DNA from: Treponema sp.
GTDB taxonomy: Bacteria > Spirochaetota > Spirochaetia > Treponematales > Breznakiellaceae
Direction of reading: 5' to 3'
NCBI GenBank assembly: GCA_031284385.1
Contig: JAISZZ010000028.1
Span: 1-13,501, forward strand
Length of the DNA stretch: 13,501 nucleotides
Part shown: positions 5,143 to 13,415 of the stretch, in pieces
How the letters are laid out: each line of letters opens with the position of its first letter
How positions within the stretch are numbered: position 1 is the first letter of the stretch
The notes under the pieces: model-generated
Told to the model about the DNA's origin: nothing
Seen by the model: the letters and a program-made list of their open reading frames with translations, nothing else
Databases searched by the model: none
Translations under genes and position numbers: made by a program

Positions 5143-6882
5143 ATGGGGCAGATGGAAGTGGAAATGGAAGCTAAAAATGGGGGAAAACCCGCGAATCCCG
5201 CAGAAAGCTCCCAGACACAAATGCAGCAGGAGTATGAAGCGTATTTCAAAGCGCTTGAGCAGTTGGAAGAAGGACAGCTTGTTACCGGCACGATTATGCA
5301 AGTTACCGCCGATCAAGTCTTTGTTGATGTCAACTATAAATCGGAAGGGAAGATTCCTATCGGGGAATTTGCGGAAATTCCCAAAATCGGCGATACCGTT
5401 TCGGTAATTCTCGAAAAAAAAGAGAATAAGTACGGTGAAGTTGTCGTTTCTAAACAAAAAGCCGACGCAAAACTTGCGTGGAAAGACATAAAACAGTCTT
5501 TTAGTGATCATTTACCGGTAAAATGCCTTATTGAAAAAACGGTAAAGGGTGGATACGATGTCAAACTGCCAGGTGATGCTCACGCATTCCTGCCGATAAG
5601 CCAAACCGATGTTAAGCGTATTGAAAAACCTGAAAGTATGATAGGTAAAACCGTCGAAGTTTATATAGAGCGGCTGTATTCCGATGGAAAACTAAACATA
5701 ATCGTAAACCGCCGGAAATTGCTTGAAGAAACTGTCGAAAATAAACGCATCGAATTCTTTGCACATATTCCGGTTGGAACCGAGATTGACGGCGTTGTAA
5801 AATCGTTCACGTCATTCGGCGCTTTTGTTGATTTGGGCGGTTTTGACGGTTTGTTGCATATACACGATATGAGTTGGGGACACGTAATGCGCCCCAAAGA
5901 TTTTGTAAAACGCGGCCAAAAAATCAAAGTAAAAGTTATCAGGATGGATCCTGAGGAAAAACGAATAAATCTTTCGTTAAAGCATTTTACGGATGATCCG
6001 TGGGTGCATTTTGAAGATCGATACCATGTAAACGATGTGGTTAAAGGCAAAGTTACGAAGTTGACGGACTTCGGCGCGTTTATCGAGATAGAAGAAGGAA
6101 TAGAGGGGCTTGCACACATATCTGAATTTTCATGGGTCAGAAAAGTTCAAAAACCAGGTGATGTCATTAATATAGGCGATGAAGTCGAGTGCATGATACT
6201 TGGTTACGATTTGCAAGCTGGGCGTGTTTCGCTTGGTTTAAAACAAGTCAAGACGAATCCGTGGACAAACCTTTCGGAACGCTATCCCGAAGGCGCACGG
6301 CTAAAACGCAAGGTCGTAAAAATTACTAATGCCGGCGCTTTCATAGAGTTGGAAGAGGGGATAGACGGCTTTTTACATAGCGATGATATTTCATGGACGA
6401 AGAAAGTCAAACATCCGAATTCTGAGCTTAAAGTGGGACAAGAAATAGAGATTATCGTGTTGAATTCGGACGCGAAGAATAGAAATGTCCGGTTGGGTGT
6501 CAAACAGCTTACAGGCGATCCGTGGCGTAGTTTTGCGGATACATACAAACCGGGGGACACTATAGAAGGCGAGGTCAGTTCTATTACGGATTTCGGCGTA
6601 TTCATCAAAATACCTGGCGGTATCGAGGGCCTGATACATAAAACAAACCTTACGGATAAAAAAGAGATTGATGCGGACGAGGCGCTCAAAGGTTATAAAG
6701 TGGGCGACAAAGTCAGCGCGGTTCTTATCGAATTACAGCCGGAAAAACGAAAAGCGGCTTTTTCTGTAAGAGATTTCAAGAAAAAAGCGCAACGTGATGA
6801 AATTTCGCGGTATATGGCCGAGGAAGAGGCGGGCGATTCGACATTTACGCTCGGAGATATGCTTAAATCACGGGAAGCGTAG
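5143..6882 (+). CDS. rpsA: 30S ribosomal protein S1
   Basis: S1 binds mRNA on the 30S subunit and helps start translation on structured or weak leaders. The 579-aa product has six S1 (OB-fold) domains at about residues 43-105, 121-190, 211-281, 297-368, 383-455 and 470-543. The last four are the most typical (SFGAFVDL, DFGAFIEI, NAGAFIEL and DFGVFIKI at the start of each barrel), while the first two are divergent, as usual for the ribosome-anchoring domains. An acidic, Gln-rich N-terminus precedes domain 1 and a charged tail follows domain 6. The start ATG is 3 nt after the cmk stop; its AAAGGA lies in the last cmk codons, so translation is likely coupled. A downstream ATG (5152) cannot be excluded as the start. 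Confidence 0.95.
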   Translation: MGQMEVEMEAKNGGKPANPAESSQTQMQQEYEAYFKALEQLEEGQLVTGTIMQVTADQVFVDVNYKSEGKIPIGEFAEIPKIGDTVSVILEKKENKYGEVVVSKQKADAKLAWKDIKQSFSDHLPVKCLIEKTVKGGYDVKLPGDAHAFLPISQTDVKRIEKPESMIGKTVEVYIERLYSDGKLNIIVNRRKLLEETVENKRIEFFAHIPVGTEIDGVVKSFTSFGAFVDLGGFDGLLHIHDMSWGHVMRPKDFVKRGQKIKVKVIRMDPEEKRINLSLKHFTDDPWVHFEDRYHVNDVVKGKVTKLTDFGAFIEIEEGIEGLAHISEFSWVRKVQKPGDVINIGDEVECMILGYDLQAGRVSLGLKQVKTNPWTNLSERYPEGARLKRKVVKITNAGAFIELEEGIDGFLHSDDISWTKKVKHPNSELKVGQEIEIIVLNSDAKNRNVRLGVKQLTGDPWRSFADTYKPGDTIEGEVSSITDFGVFIKIPGGIEGLIHKTNLTDKKEIDADEALKGYKVGDKVSAVLIELQPEKRKAAFSVRDFKKKAQRDEISRYMAEEEAGDSTFTLGDMLKSREA

Positions 6883-6932
6883 CGTATCGCTTAAAGGTTG
6901 GGTACGCGGCATCGATAATGTCATAAAATAGT

Positions 6933-8462
6933 ATGTTGACGCGCATTGACCCTGATAAATTCAAAACGCTGATTGAAGTCAGTGCGCTGATAAATTCGGA
7001 TTATTCTGATGTCCACGGGCTTTTATCCGGTATTGTTGAATCAGCCGGCAGGCTTTGCGGGGCGATTTCCGTTTGTCTGTTGCTAGTTGATGAAAAACAG
7101 GATAAATTGTTTTTTGAAGTTGCGTTCGGTTTTTCTGAAAATGTACGGCTAGAACAACAGAGCATAGAAATAGGCGAGGGTATAGCCGGCTGGGTTGCCC
7201 GTCATAATAAATCCCTGATAATAAACGATACTGATAATTCTGAACGCCGTCTTGCCGGTGTTTTTGAGCAGAGCGGCTTTTTGGCAAAAACAATAATCGC
7301 TGTTCCCATGAAAGTTAAGGAACGCTGCGTCGGCGTACTCGAAGTCATTAACAAAAAAAATGCCGCGCAATTTTCCGGCGAAGATTTAGAGTGGCTCGAA
7401 ATATTCGCGAATCAGGCAGCGCTGGCCATGCAAAACGCGCAAAATTATGAAAAAGCGCGGGATGAGGCCGCCATTTTACATGAACAACTGGAAATGGGCG
7501 GCGTTTTTCATACATTAATAGCAAAAAGCGATGTGATGCGCGAAAAACTGGCGGTGATAGACCGTATCGCGAGTACAGATTCCGCCGTGCTGATACTCGG
7601 CGAGAGCGGTACAGGCAAAGAACTCGTTGCCGAACAGATTCATTTACGCAGCGCCCGCAGGTCATGCCCTTTTGTAAGGGTAAACTGCGCCGCGCTGCCG
7701 TCCAGCCTCGCTGAAAGTGAGCTTTTTGGCCATGTAAAGGGCGCGTTTACAGGTGCCGTGAGCGGTAGAATCGGGCGTTTCGAGGCGGCGAATGGCGGAA
7801 CTATTTTTCTGGATGAGGTCGGCGATATTCCGCTAGACTTGCAGGCAAAACTCCTCCGCGTGATTCAACAAAAGACGTTTGAAAAGGTTGGCGCGACAGT
7901 ACAGCAAAGTGTCGATGTGAGAATACTCGCGGCTACGAACAGAGACATTGAAAAGCTGGTAGCGGAAGAAAAATTTAGGAGTGATCTGTATTTCAGGCTC
8001 AATGTATTGCCAATTTATGTGCCGCCGTTGCGTCAGCGAAGTGAAGATATACCTGAGCTTGCCCGTTTTTTCCTTGAAAACTGTATGCGCGACATGAAAA
8101 AACGGTTTGACGGCTTCTCGGACGAGGCGATGAGGGCTTTACTAGCACATTCATGGCCCGGAAATGTCCGTGAGCTGGAAAATTGCGTGCAGCGCGGTTG
8201 CGTTTCCGCTTCAGGCAGCGTGATTCAGAAATATGAGATGTTTCCAGACGCGGAGTCTATGTTTGGCGCGGTATCCGTGTTGAGCGCCGGCGTGGTGGAA
8301 GTATCGCGCTCGCTCAAAGCGGCGGTGAACGCATTTAAGGAACACTTTATAAGAAAAGTTTTAGAAGAAAATAACTGGAATCAAACCGAAACCGCACGGG
8401 CTCTTGACATACAGCGGACGTATTTAGCTAAAATGATACGGGACTTTAAAATCAAACGTTAA
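6933..8462 (+). CDS. Sigma-54-dependent activator with GAF sensor domain
   Basis: This is a bacterial enhancer-binding protein of the NifA/FhlA layout, 509 aa. Residues about 10-170 form a GAF domain (IGEGIAGWVARHNKSLIIND, GVLEVINKK), probably the small-molecule or redox sensor. A short linker leads to an AAA+ domain with Walker A GESGTGKE (223-230), the sigma-54-contacting loop GAFTGA (270-275), Walker B IFLDE (291-295), and LRQRSEDIP and WPGNVRELE (408-416). The C-terminus is a Fis-type helix-turn-helix (NQTETARALDIQRTYLAKMI, about 483-502). There is no receiver domain, so control is by the GAF ligand and not by phosphorylation. Its start is 50 nt after rpsA; no good ribosome binding site is visible before ATG 6933. 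The targets and ligand are not shown by the sequence, and no -24/-12 site was found nearby. Confidence 0.92.
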   Translation: MLTRIDPDKFKTLIEVSALINSDYSDVHGLLSGIVESAGRLCGAISVCLLLVDEKQDKLFFEVAFGFSENVRLEQQSIEIGEGIAGWVARHNKSLIINDTDNSERRLAGVFEQSGFLAKTIIAVPMKVKERCVGVLEVINKKNAAQFSGEDLEWLEIFANQAALAMQNAQNYEKARDEAAILHEQLEMGGVFHTLIAKSDVMREKLAVIDRIASTDSAVLILGESGTGKELVAEQIHLRSARRSCPFVRVNCAALPSSLAESELFGHVKGAFTGAVSGRIGRFEAANGGTIFLDEVGDIPLDLQAKLLRVIQQKTFEKVGATVQQSVDVRILAATNRDIEKLVAEEKFRSDLYFRLNVLPIYVPPLRQRSEDIPELARFFLENCMRDMKKRFDGFSDEAMRALLAHSWPGNVRELENCVQRGCVSASGSVIQKYEMFPDAESMFGAVSVLSAGVVEVSRSLKAAVNAFKEHFIRKVLEENNWNQTETARALDIQRTYLAKMIRDFKIKR

Positions 8463-8488
8463 AAATTGTAATTTTGCGGGAGTATTTC

Positions 8489-9244
8489 ATGGAAAAAATA
8501 GAAAATACCAAGAATGATATTAATATTAGAGAGGCGAAAACGGACGGTCTTTACGCTTTTTTTGAAAAGAACCGTAAGCCGCTGCTCATATCTTGTGTTA
8601 TAATTTTGGTTTTATTGGCGGGTATCATTGTCACATTGCTTGTTGGCGAGGCAATACAGAAAGACGCAATTGCGAAACTGGACGCTCTTGCCGAGCGGTA
8701 TGACAAGGTAAAGGGTGATTTGAATATAGCGGACGGCGCGGCGGAAAACGGCGGCGAAGATTTGGCGGATACAAATACGAGCGTTGAAGCCGGAGACATC
8801 GAAACGTTGTTGAGTGATATGCGCTCTTTCGGTGAAAGCGCTTCCGGTTATCCTGCTGCCCGTGCGTGGTTTATGGCGGCGAATATTCACTACGAGCGCG
8901 GCGAATGGCAGGAGTCGCAGGACGCATGGCTTGCGGCAGCGGCGAAAGGCGCTTCGACACATCTTGCTCCCGTCTGTTTGTTTAACGCCGCCGTTGTGGG
9001 CGAAACGCGGGGCGACACGGATTTTGCCCTGTTAAATTATCAAAAAACTCTTAGCTTTGGGGATTTTCCGGCGGCGGCCCACGCGCAGTTTTCTGTAGGG
9101 CGGCTTGAAGAAAAAAAGGGAGATAACGAAGCTGCCATTGCCGCCTATCGCGCTGTGATAGAAAAATGGCCGGAAGATACGGATTGGGCGAATCTGGCAC
9201 ATTCACGAATTCTTGCGTTGGAAGTTATCGCGGATGGGCAATGA
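8489..9244 (+). CDS. Membrane-anchored TPR protein, YfgM-like layout
   Basis: ATG 8489 is preferred over an in-frame TTG 15 nt upstream because GGGAG sits 6 nt before it. The 251-aa product has a charged cytoplasmic N-terminus (about 30 aa), one membrane helix (about 31-53, LLISCVIILVLLAGIIVTLL) and an Ala/Glu-rich linker. Three TPR-like units follow at about 118-228 (FMAANIHYERGEWQESQDAW, NAAVVGETRGDTDFALLNYQ, VGRLEEKKGDNEAAIAAYRA). This topology resembles YfgM-type SecYEG or chaperone-associated proteins; TPRs bind proteins, so a scaffold role in the envelope is inferred. It starts 26 nt after the sigma-54 activator, and its stop overlaps the next start (ATGA), which suggests the two products are made together. 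Confidence 0.8.
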   Translation: MEKIENTKNDINIREAKTDGLYAFFEKNRKPLLISCVIILVLLAGIIVTLLVGEAIQKDAIAKLDALAERYDKVKGDLNIADGAAENGGEDLADTNTSVEAGDIETLLSDMRSFGESASGYPAARAWFMAANIHYERGEWQESQDAWLAAAAKGASTHLAPVCLFNAAVVGETRGDTDFALLNYQKTLSFGDFPAAAHAQFSVGRLEEKKGDNEAAIAAYRAVIEKWPEDTDWANLAHSRILALEVIADGQ

Positions 9245-10500
9245 CTCCGGATTTTATAGCAAGGCATAAACGAATGTTAAACGGAAAACCGGTAGTATTT
9301 ATCTCAATGCTGTTCATGGCGGCATCATGCGGGATAGAAAGTTACACATATATTTCTCCGGTTTCAAACGTAACCACAACAATGAACAGTAATGCCGTGA
9401 TAAGACTTCCAGGAACGCCGGACGTAATCACGCTGGACTTTATTGCCGGAGCGCCGCCTAAAATGACGGTGGCGAACCAAACAAAAACTTTAGGCGTGGA
9501 GTACGAAATATTTTACAGAATATATCTCAGCGATAAAATGGAAATGACGGTGAACACCGATGCCATAAGAACTACTGTAAACCCCACGCTCGCGGCTGAT
9601 TGGAAAGCGTTTGAGCCGTACACGGTTGACTCTAACAATTATTCTTCCAGCGTATCCAGCTTAATGACAACGAAGAAATACTATTCGCTGTCCACAGACT
9701 CGTCCGGTAATATGCTGCGCTCCAACGGGAACGGTGCATTTACCCCAAAGCCCGTAAATAGGATGTTTATGACGAGCGATGATATTATTAGTAAAGATAA
9801 TTTAACGGATAATATCAACGCCGATGTTCAGGATAAAACTGATATGGCGAGCGGCGCTACTCGTTATGCCTACACATCGATGTATATTGTCATGCGTGAT
9901 ATAAATGTCCAAACATTGAATCCCATATACAGCTCGCCGACTTTTATAAATATATTTTTGCTGCCTTCGAACGTTCCGGTAATTTCCGTAACCGGAGTAG
10001 CTCTTGCGCTTGACCCCTCGTCTGCGGCAGGCAAGCCGGCGGTTAAATTGAACGCTTCGGTTACACCCGGCAACGCGACAAATGCGGGTGTTTCGTGGTT
10101 GCTGGACAATAACACAGCGGCATCCATGCGTATACTGGACAATAATATGGCGATAATCTACAGTCTTGGCGCGTCAGCAAATGTAAAGGTTACCGTTACC
10201 ACAAATGACGGGGGATTTACTGATGTTTATAATGTCGCGCTTTCCGGTACTGCGGTTACCAAAATTACGCTTGATCCCTCCACATTGACGCTTTCTGCCG
10301 GTGGAACAGGAGATATTATCTCAAATGTTGAACCTACTAACGCCAGCAAGTCTGTAAAATGGACATCGAGCAGTGACAGTATAGCTACGGTCGATCAGAA
10401 TGGTAAAGTGTCGGCTAAAACCGCCGGAAATGTAATAATAACGGCTACGACAACGGATGGCACGGAGCTCAGCGCGTCTTGCGCGGTTACCGTCCAGTAA
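9241..10500 (+). CDS. Lipoprotein with C-terminal Big_2 Ig-like domain
   Basis: The start ATG 9241 overlaps the TPR gene stop as ATGA, indicating coupled translation. ATG 9274, with AAGG 9 nt upstream, is an alternative that shortens the n-region by 11 aa. Either way a hydrophobic segment, VVFISMLFMAASC, ends in a lipobox (AASC, Cys30 from the first ATG). The 419-aa product continues with a Ser/Thr/Asn-rich region of no recognised family (about 31-235). A degenerate Ig-like unit follows (about 240-335), and then a clear Big_2 domain (about 338-419: ITLDPSTLTLSAGG, VKWTSSSDSIATVDQNGKVS, AKTAGNVIITATT, ending CAVTVQ). Such domains usually occur in surface or periplasmic adhesion proteins. Its last codons and stop are duplicated directly downstream. 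Confidence 0.82.
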   Translation: MTPDFIARHKRMLNGKPVVFISMLFMAASCGIESYTYISPVSNVTTTMNSNAVIRLPGTPDVITLDFIAGAPPKMTVANQTKTLGVEYEIFYRIYLSDKMEMTVNTDAIRTTVNPTLAADWKAFEPYTVDSNNYSSSVSSLMTTKKYYSLSTDSSGNMLRSNGNGAFTPKPVNRMFMTSDDIISKDNLTDNINADVQDKTDMASGATRYAYTSMYIVMRDINVQTLNPIYSSPTFINIFLLPSNVPVISVTGVALALDPSSAAGKPAVKLNASVTPGNATNAGVSWLLDNNTAASMRILDNNMAIIYSLGASANVKVTVTTNDGGFTDVYNVALSGTAVTKITLDPSTLTLSAGGTGDIISNVEPTNASKSVKWTSSSDSIATVDQNGKVSAKTAGNVIITATTTDGTELSASCAVTVQ

Positions 10501-10532
10501 CCGCAGTTACCGTCCAGTAACCGCAGTTACTG
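10483..10532 (+). repeat. 20-bp tandem duplication spanning the lipoprotein stop codon
   Basis: GTTACCGTCCAGTAACCGCA occurs at 10486-10505 and again at 10506-10525, followed by GTTAC of a third copy. The first copy encodes VTVQ-stop; the second repeats these codons after the stop. The unit is itself a hairpin: GCGGTTAC (10483-10490) pairs with GTAACCGC (10497-10504) around CGTCCA. It may stabilise the mRNA end or attenuate read-through into the methyltransferase-like gene; there is no U-run. Confidence 0.7.
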
Positions 10533-10555
10533 AATAAATTAAAAGGAGAAAAGTT

Positions 10556-11469
10556 ATGGGAATATCAAAAAATTCTTTGTTGGGAATGCGTTACGCGGCG
10601 GCTAACGGCGTTGAATTTAAAAATAGTTTGATGGTGGGCAGGCAGTCCTTATTGGTGGAAAAAAATGATATAATGAAAATTCTTGGAACAACTTGGGGGG
10701 GGGGGGGGATTTGTATGCGCCGGTAAATAAAGTTCCCGATGTTATTTATGCGGAATCTGTTTTTAAGCATTTTGGAGCCGAAACAATCGACTCGATTGAT
10801 TACAGTAATTATGAAGGCGCGAATGTAATACATGACATGAATACGCCCGTACCGGAAGCATTAAAAAATAAGTATGATTGCGTGTGGGACGGCGGTGCGC
10901 TGGAACACATATTCAATTATCCAGCGGCAATCAAAAATTGTATGGATATTGTTAAGACGGGCGGTCATTTGATACTTGAGACTCCATGCAATAATTTTTT
11001 TGGGCACGGTTTTTATCAATTTTCACCCGAATTATTTTTTTCATTGCTGGATAAGCATAACGGTTTTTCGGAAACAAAAATATTTATGTGCTGTGAATCT
11101 AACCGGTGGTACGAAGTTGTTTCCCCTAAAATAATAAAAATGCGTACAGATATTTGCCGTGCAAAAGGTCCCGCGCTGTTATTTGTAATATCCAGAAAAA
11201 TAGGCGCGGTTCCTGACCAGATAAGCGTTTTGCAGAGCGATTATGTCGATATATGGAACACTGCGGACAATAACGAAATTATTAAACCGGCTAAATTCAG
11301 TATGGAGTATTTTAGAGAACTTTATTTCAGGCTTGTGCCTAGTAAACTGCGAATCGCGGTTTTGAAGAATTTCGGCTGGCTGGCGCTATCAAAGCTTCAA
11401 AACGCAAGGAATAAGAAAAAAATGTACAGGCCTGCGCCGGAATTTTTACATCCGCAAAAGAAAATTTAG
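10556..11469 (+). CDS. Methyltransferase-like protein, split by a G14 tract (candidate phase-variable gene)
   Basis: A strong AGGAG precedes ATG 10556. The frame reads MGISKNSLLGMRYAAANGVE and on to ILGTTW, then enters 14 consecutive G (10695-10708) and stops at TAA 10724-10726 after 56 aa. The same protein continues in another frame from the tract (GGDLYAPVNKVPDVIYAESV) to TAG at 11467-11469. One extra G, or two fewer, would fuse the parts into 304 or 303 aa. Motifs such as YDCVWDGGALEHIF and VKTGGHLILETP resemble class I SAM-dependent methyltransferases (the acidic loop and the strand after motif III), but the Gly-rich motif I is not obvious, so the substrate and activity are unknown. It lies 55 nt after the lipoprotein gene and converges on map. 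A sequencing error in the homopolymer is the main alternative to true phase variation. Confidence 0.75.
10695..10708 (+). repeat. 14-G homopolymer tract inside the methyltransferase-like gene
   Basis: Fourteen uninterrupted G lie about 140 nt into the coding region. The upstream frame (from 10556) and the downstream frame (ending at 11469) differ by one base across it. Lengths of 12 or 15 G give an open gene; 13 or 14 G close it. Slipped-strand mispairing at such tracts is the classical contingency-locus mechanism. Confidence 0.9.
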
Positions 11470-11499
11470 CGCTCGCAAGCTGACCTACCAACTGTCGCA

Positions 11500-12258
11500 T
11501 CAATCTTCCGTAAGAATTTCGGTGTGGTCTGAAAATACCGCTATCGTGTGTTCCCAGTGGGCGGACGCTTTGCCGTCCGCCGTAACAACCGTCCAGTCAT
11601 CGTCCAAAAGTTCTACATCGCCGGTTCCAAGGTTTATCATCGGCTCAATAGCCAAAACCATGCCTTCCCGCAGGCGCGGGTTAGGCCCACCCTTGGGACA
11701 ATTCGATATAGACGGGTCCTCGTGTACGGCAAGGCCGACGCCGTGTCCGCAGAACTGGTGGACTATGCCGTAACCCGCCGCTTCGGCGCGCGCTTCCACC
11801 GCGCGGCCTATCGCAAACAGCCGGTTGTCCGCCTTTGCCGCCTCTATTCCCTTGTACAAACATTCGCGGGTAACGGTGTTCAACTGGTGGAAGGCGGCGC
11901 TCACCTTGCCGGCCTCGACGGTTACCGATTTGTCGCTTATGTACCCGCCTAAATCTATGCCGCTGTCTATCGAGACCAAATCGCCTTCCCGTATCTTCCG
12001 TTTTGATGGAATTCCGTGTATCACCTGTTCGTTTACCGAGATGCAGAGAGCGGCTGGAAACGGGTTATTGGGCTGCCCGTAACCCAGAAAAGCGGGTTTT
12101 CCGCCGTGCGCCTTTATCCAGCGTTGCGCCCACTTGTCAAGTTCTATTGTTTCTATGCCGGGCTGAACCAGCGGAATCATTTCTTTGTACATACGGGCAA
12201 GCATTCCGCACGATTCGCGTATGCCTTCTATTTGTTTGGCGTTTTTATATCGTATCAT
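11500..12258 (-). CDS. map: Methionine aminopeptidase, type I
   Basis: The enzyme removes the initiator methionine from nascent proteins when the second residue is small. The 252-aa product matches the type Ia length and carries all five metal ligands: D98 (SIDSG), D109 (YISDK), H172 (CGHGVG), E205 (AIEPM) and E236 (WEHT), each one residue beyond its E. coli counterpart. The substrate-binding histidines H81 (VIHGIPS) and H179 (VHEDP) are also present. The start ATG (12256-12258) lies inside the last codons of the upstream DUF2974 gene, a 14-nt overlap, and no ribosome binding site is visible, so translational coupling is likely. The gene converges with the methyltransferase-like gene, with 30 nt between the stops and no obvious terminator hairpin there. 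Confidence 0.96.
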   Translation of the reverse strand: MIRYKNAKQIEGIRESCGMLARMYKEMIPLVQPGIETIELDKWAQRWIKAHGGKPAFLGYGQPNNPFPAALCISVNEQVIHGIPSKRKIREGDLVSIDSGIDLGGYISDKSVTVEAGKVSAAFHQLNTVTRECLYKGIEAAKADNRLFAIGRAVEARAEAAGYGIVHQFCGHGVGLAVHEDPSISNCPKGGPNPRLREGMVLAIEPMINLGTGDVELLDDDWTVVTADGKASAHWEHTIAVFSDHTEILTED

Positions 12259-13405
12259 AATTGACAGCCGGTGTATTTTGTTTTTTTATCGGCGGTTTGC
12301 CGCCTAAAAAATAATATATGTTGCTTTTTGCTATTTCAAACAATGCCGAAAATGCCTTGAACAGCATTTTTTTTGATTCATTGTCAACATTGTGCAGAGA
12401 TTTTATCAACAATGCCGTATTTTTAAGCGTGTTATCCGTAAAATCTGGAATTGATTTTATGTTTGCCTCGTTTACAATGGTAAATAATGTTTCAATAAAA
12501 ATAAGGCGCGCGGGTTGATCCATATTTTCAAGCCATTGCATCAGTGTTTTATTTACAAAATGACTTTCTTTTGTAATTGAAGATATATATATCATATTTT
12601 TTCCTGTTAATTCCCATGAAAAAGGATCGTGCTGCAAGAGTCCGGTTTCTGAACTTTTTACGACTTTATAATGTTTTACATATTCAAAAAGCAGCCCTAT
12701 AACCGACCCCTGCGGAATATAACAGTCAATTTTTGATTCAATATTTTTATATTGCCTGCTCGCGGTAACCGATTTGTTAAAACCGGGCGCATCGTTACTG
12801 TAAACGGTTTCGATGCGGTTTTGAATGGCAGCATCACAAAATGAAGCGGCGTAAACAGCAAGATTTCCTCCTTTGGAATGACCGCCAATATTTATTTTTC
12901 CGTCAATTTGTTTTGCGGCGGCGTTTAAGTAGGCGGCGGCTTCGATCTGCGCCGGTATCGCTTCGTCTAAAATCATGTTAAAATCTTCTTTCCAGCCGAC
13001 GATTGCGGCATCAGTTCCGCGAAATGAAATGTACGCCTGAGTATCCGGCATCTGTATCGTGATAACCGCAAACTGCATTTCACGGCTGCTGTCAACTTTG
13101 TTTACATATCCGCGCAGCGTACAATCGGAGTAGCGCCGGACTTCCGCGAGGCGGAACAAAAAATTTTTCTGCCGCTCCCCAAAAAGAAATAAACGTTCAA
13201 TTGACGGATCGCCTTTCATTGCCGCGCAAAGTTTTTTAACGGCTTCGGTCATCGGTACGGCGGCTTCAGTAAAATCACGGCCCACTATTCCATCAAAAGG
13301 ATAGTAAGAAAATATTGAAAAAATAATATTATCAACAACATTGAACGGATCGGCGCGAAAACTTAAATCGCCGCGCCAATCGAGATAGTCAAAAACATTA
13401 GCCAT
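12245..13405 (-). CDS. DUF2974 (Mbeg1-like) alpha/beta-hydrolase family protein
   Basis: The start is placed at ATG 13403-13405, giving MANVFDYLDWRGDLSF, the typical opening of this family. A TTG at 13441 would add 12 residues and overlap the preceding gene. No ribosome binding site is visible, but the preceding stop is only 10 nt away. The 386-aa product shows a strand with ISFRGTD (about 126-132) and a nucleophile elbow, GGHSKGG (S177). D205 (SNDAPGF) and H259 (LQHDPFSW) could complete a lipase-like catalytic triad. No signal peptide is visible. The C-terminal 110 aa are helical and Lys/Asn-rich without a known motif. It overlaps map by 14 nt. Family assignment is confident; the substrate is unknown. 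Confidence 0.85.
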   Translation of the reverse strand: MANVFDYLDWRGDLSFRADPFNVVDNIIFSIFSYYPFDGIVGRDFTEAAVPMTEAVKKLCAAMKGDPSIERLFLFGERQKNFLFRLAEVRRYSDCTLRGYVNKVDSSREMQFAVITIQMPDTQAYISFRGTDAAIVGWKEDFNMILDEAIPAQIEAAAYLNAAAKQIDGKINIGGHSKGGNLAVYAASFCDAAIQNRIETVYSNDAPGFNKSVTASRQYKNIESKIDCYIPQGSVIGLLFEYVKHYKVVKSSETGLLQHDPFSWELTGKNMIYISSITKESHFVNKTLMQWLENMDQPARLIFIETLFTIVNEANIKSIPDFTDNTLKNTALLIKSLHNVDNESKKMLFKAFSALFEIAKSNIYYFLGGKPPIKKQNTPAVNYDTI

Positions 13406-13415
13406 ACAACAAAAA

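Noticed and set aside
5407..5425. Poly-A run in rpsA as a slippage site
   Set aside because: A-runs of this length are common in Lys-rich genes, the frame is intact, and the gene is essential.
6883..6932. Possible sigma-54 (-24/-12) promoter before the activator gene
   Set aside because: The sequence around GGTTGGGTACGCGGCATCG lacks the GG/GC dinucleotides at the required spacing.
10591..10833. Minus-strand frame across the G tract, giving a poly-Pro stretch
   Set aside because: No start signals; it overlaps the clear plus-strand coding text on both sides of the tract.
11470..11499. Bidirectional terminator between the convergent genes
   Set aside because: No stem with a U-run on either strand in the 30-nt gap.
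11522..12264. Several plus-strand frames across map
   Set aside because: All are antisense shadows of a gene with every metal ligand conserved.
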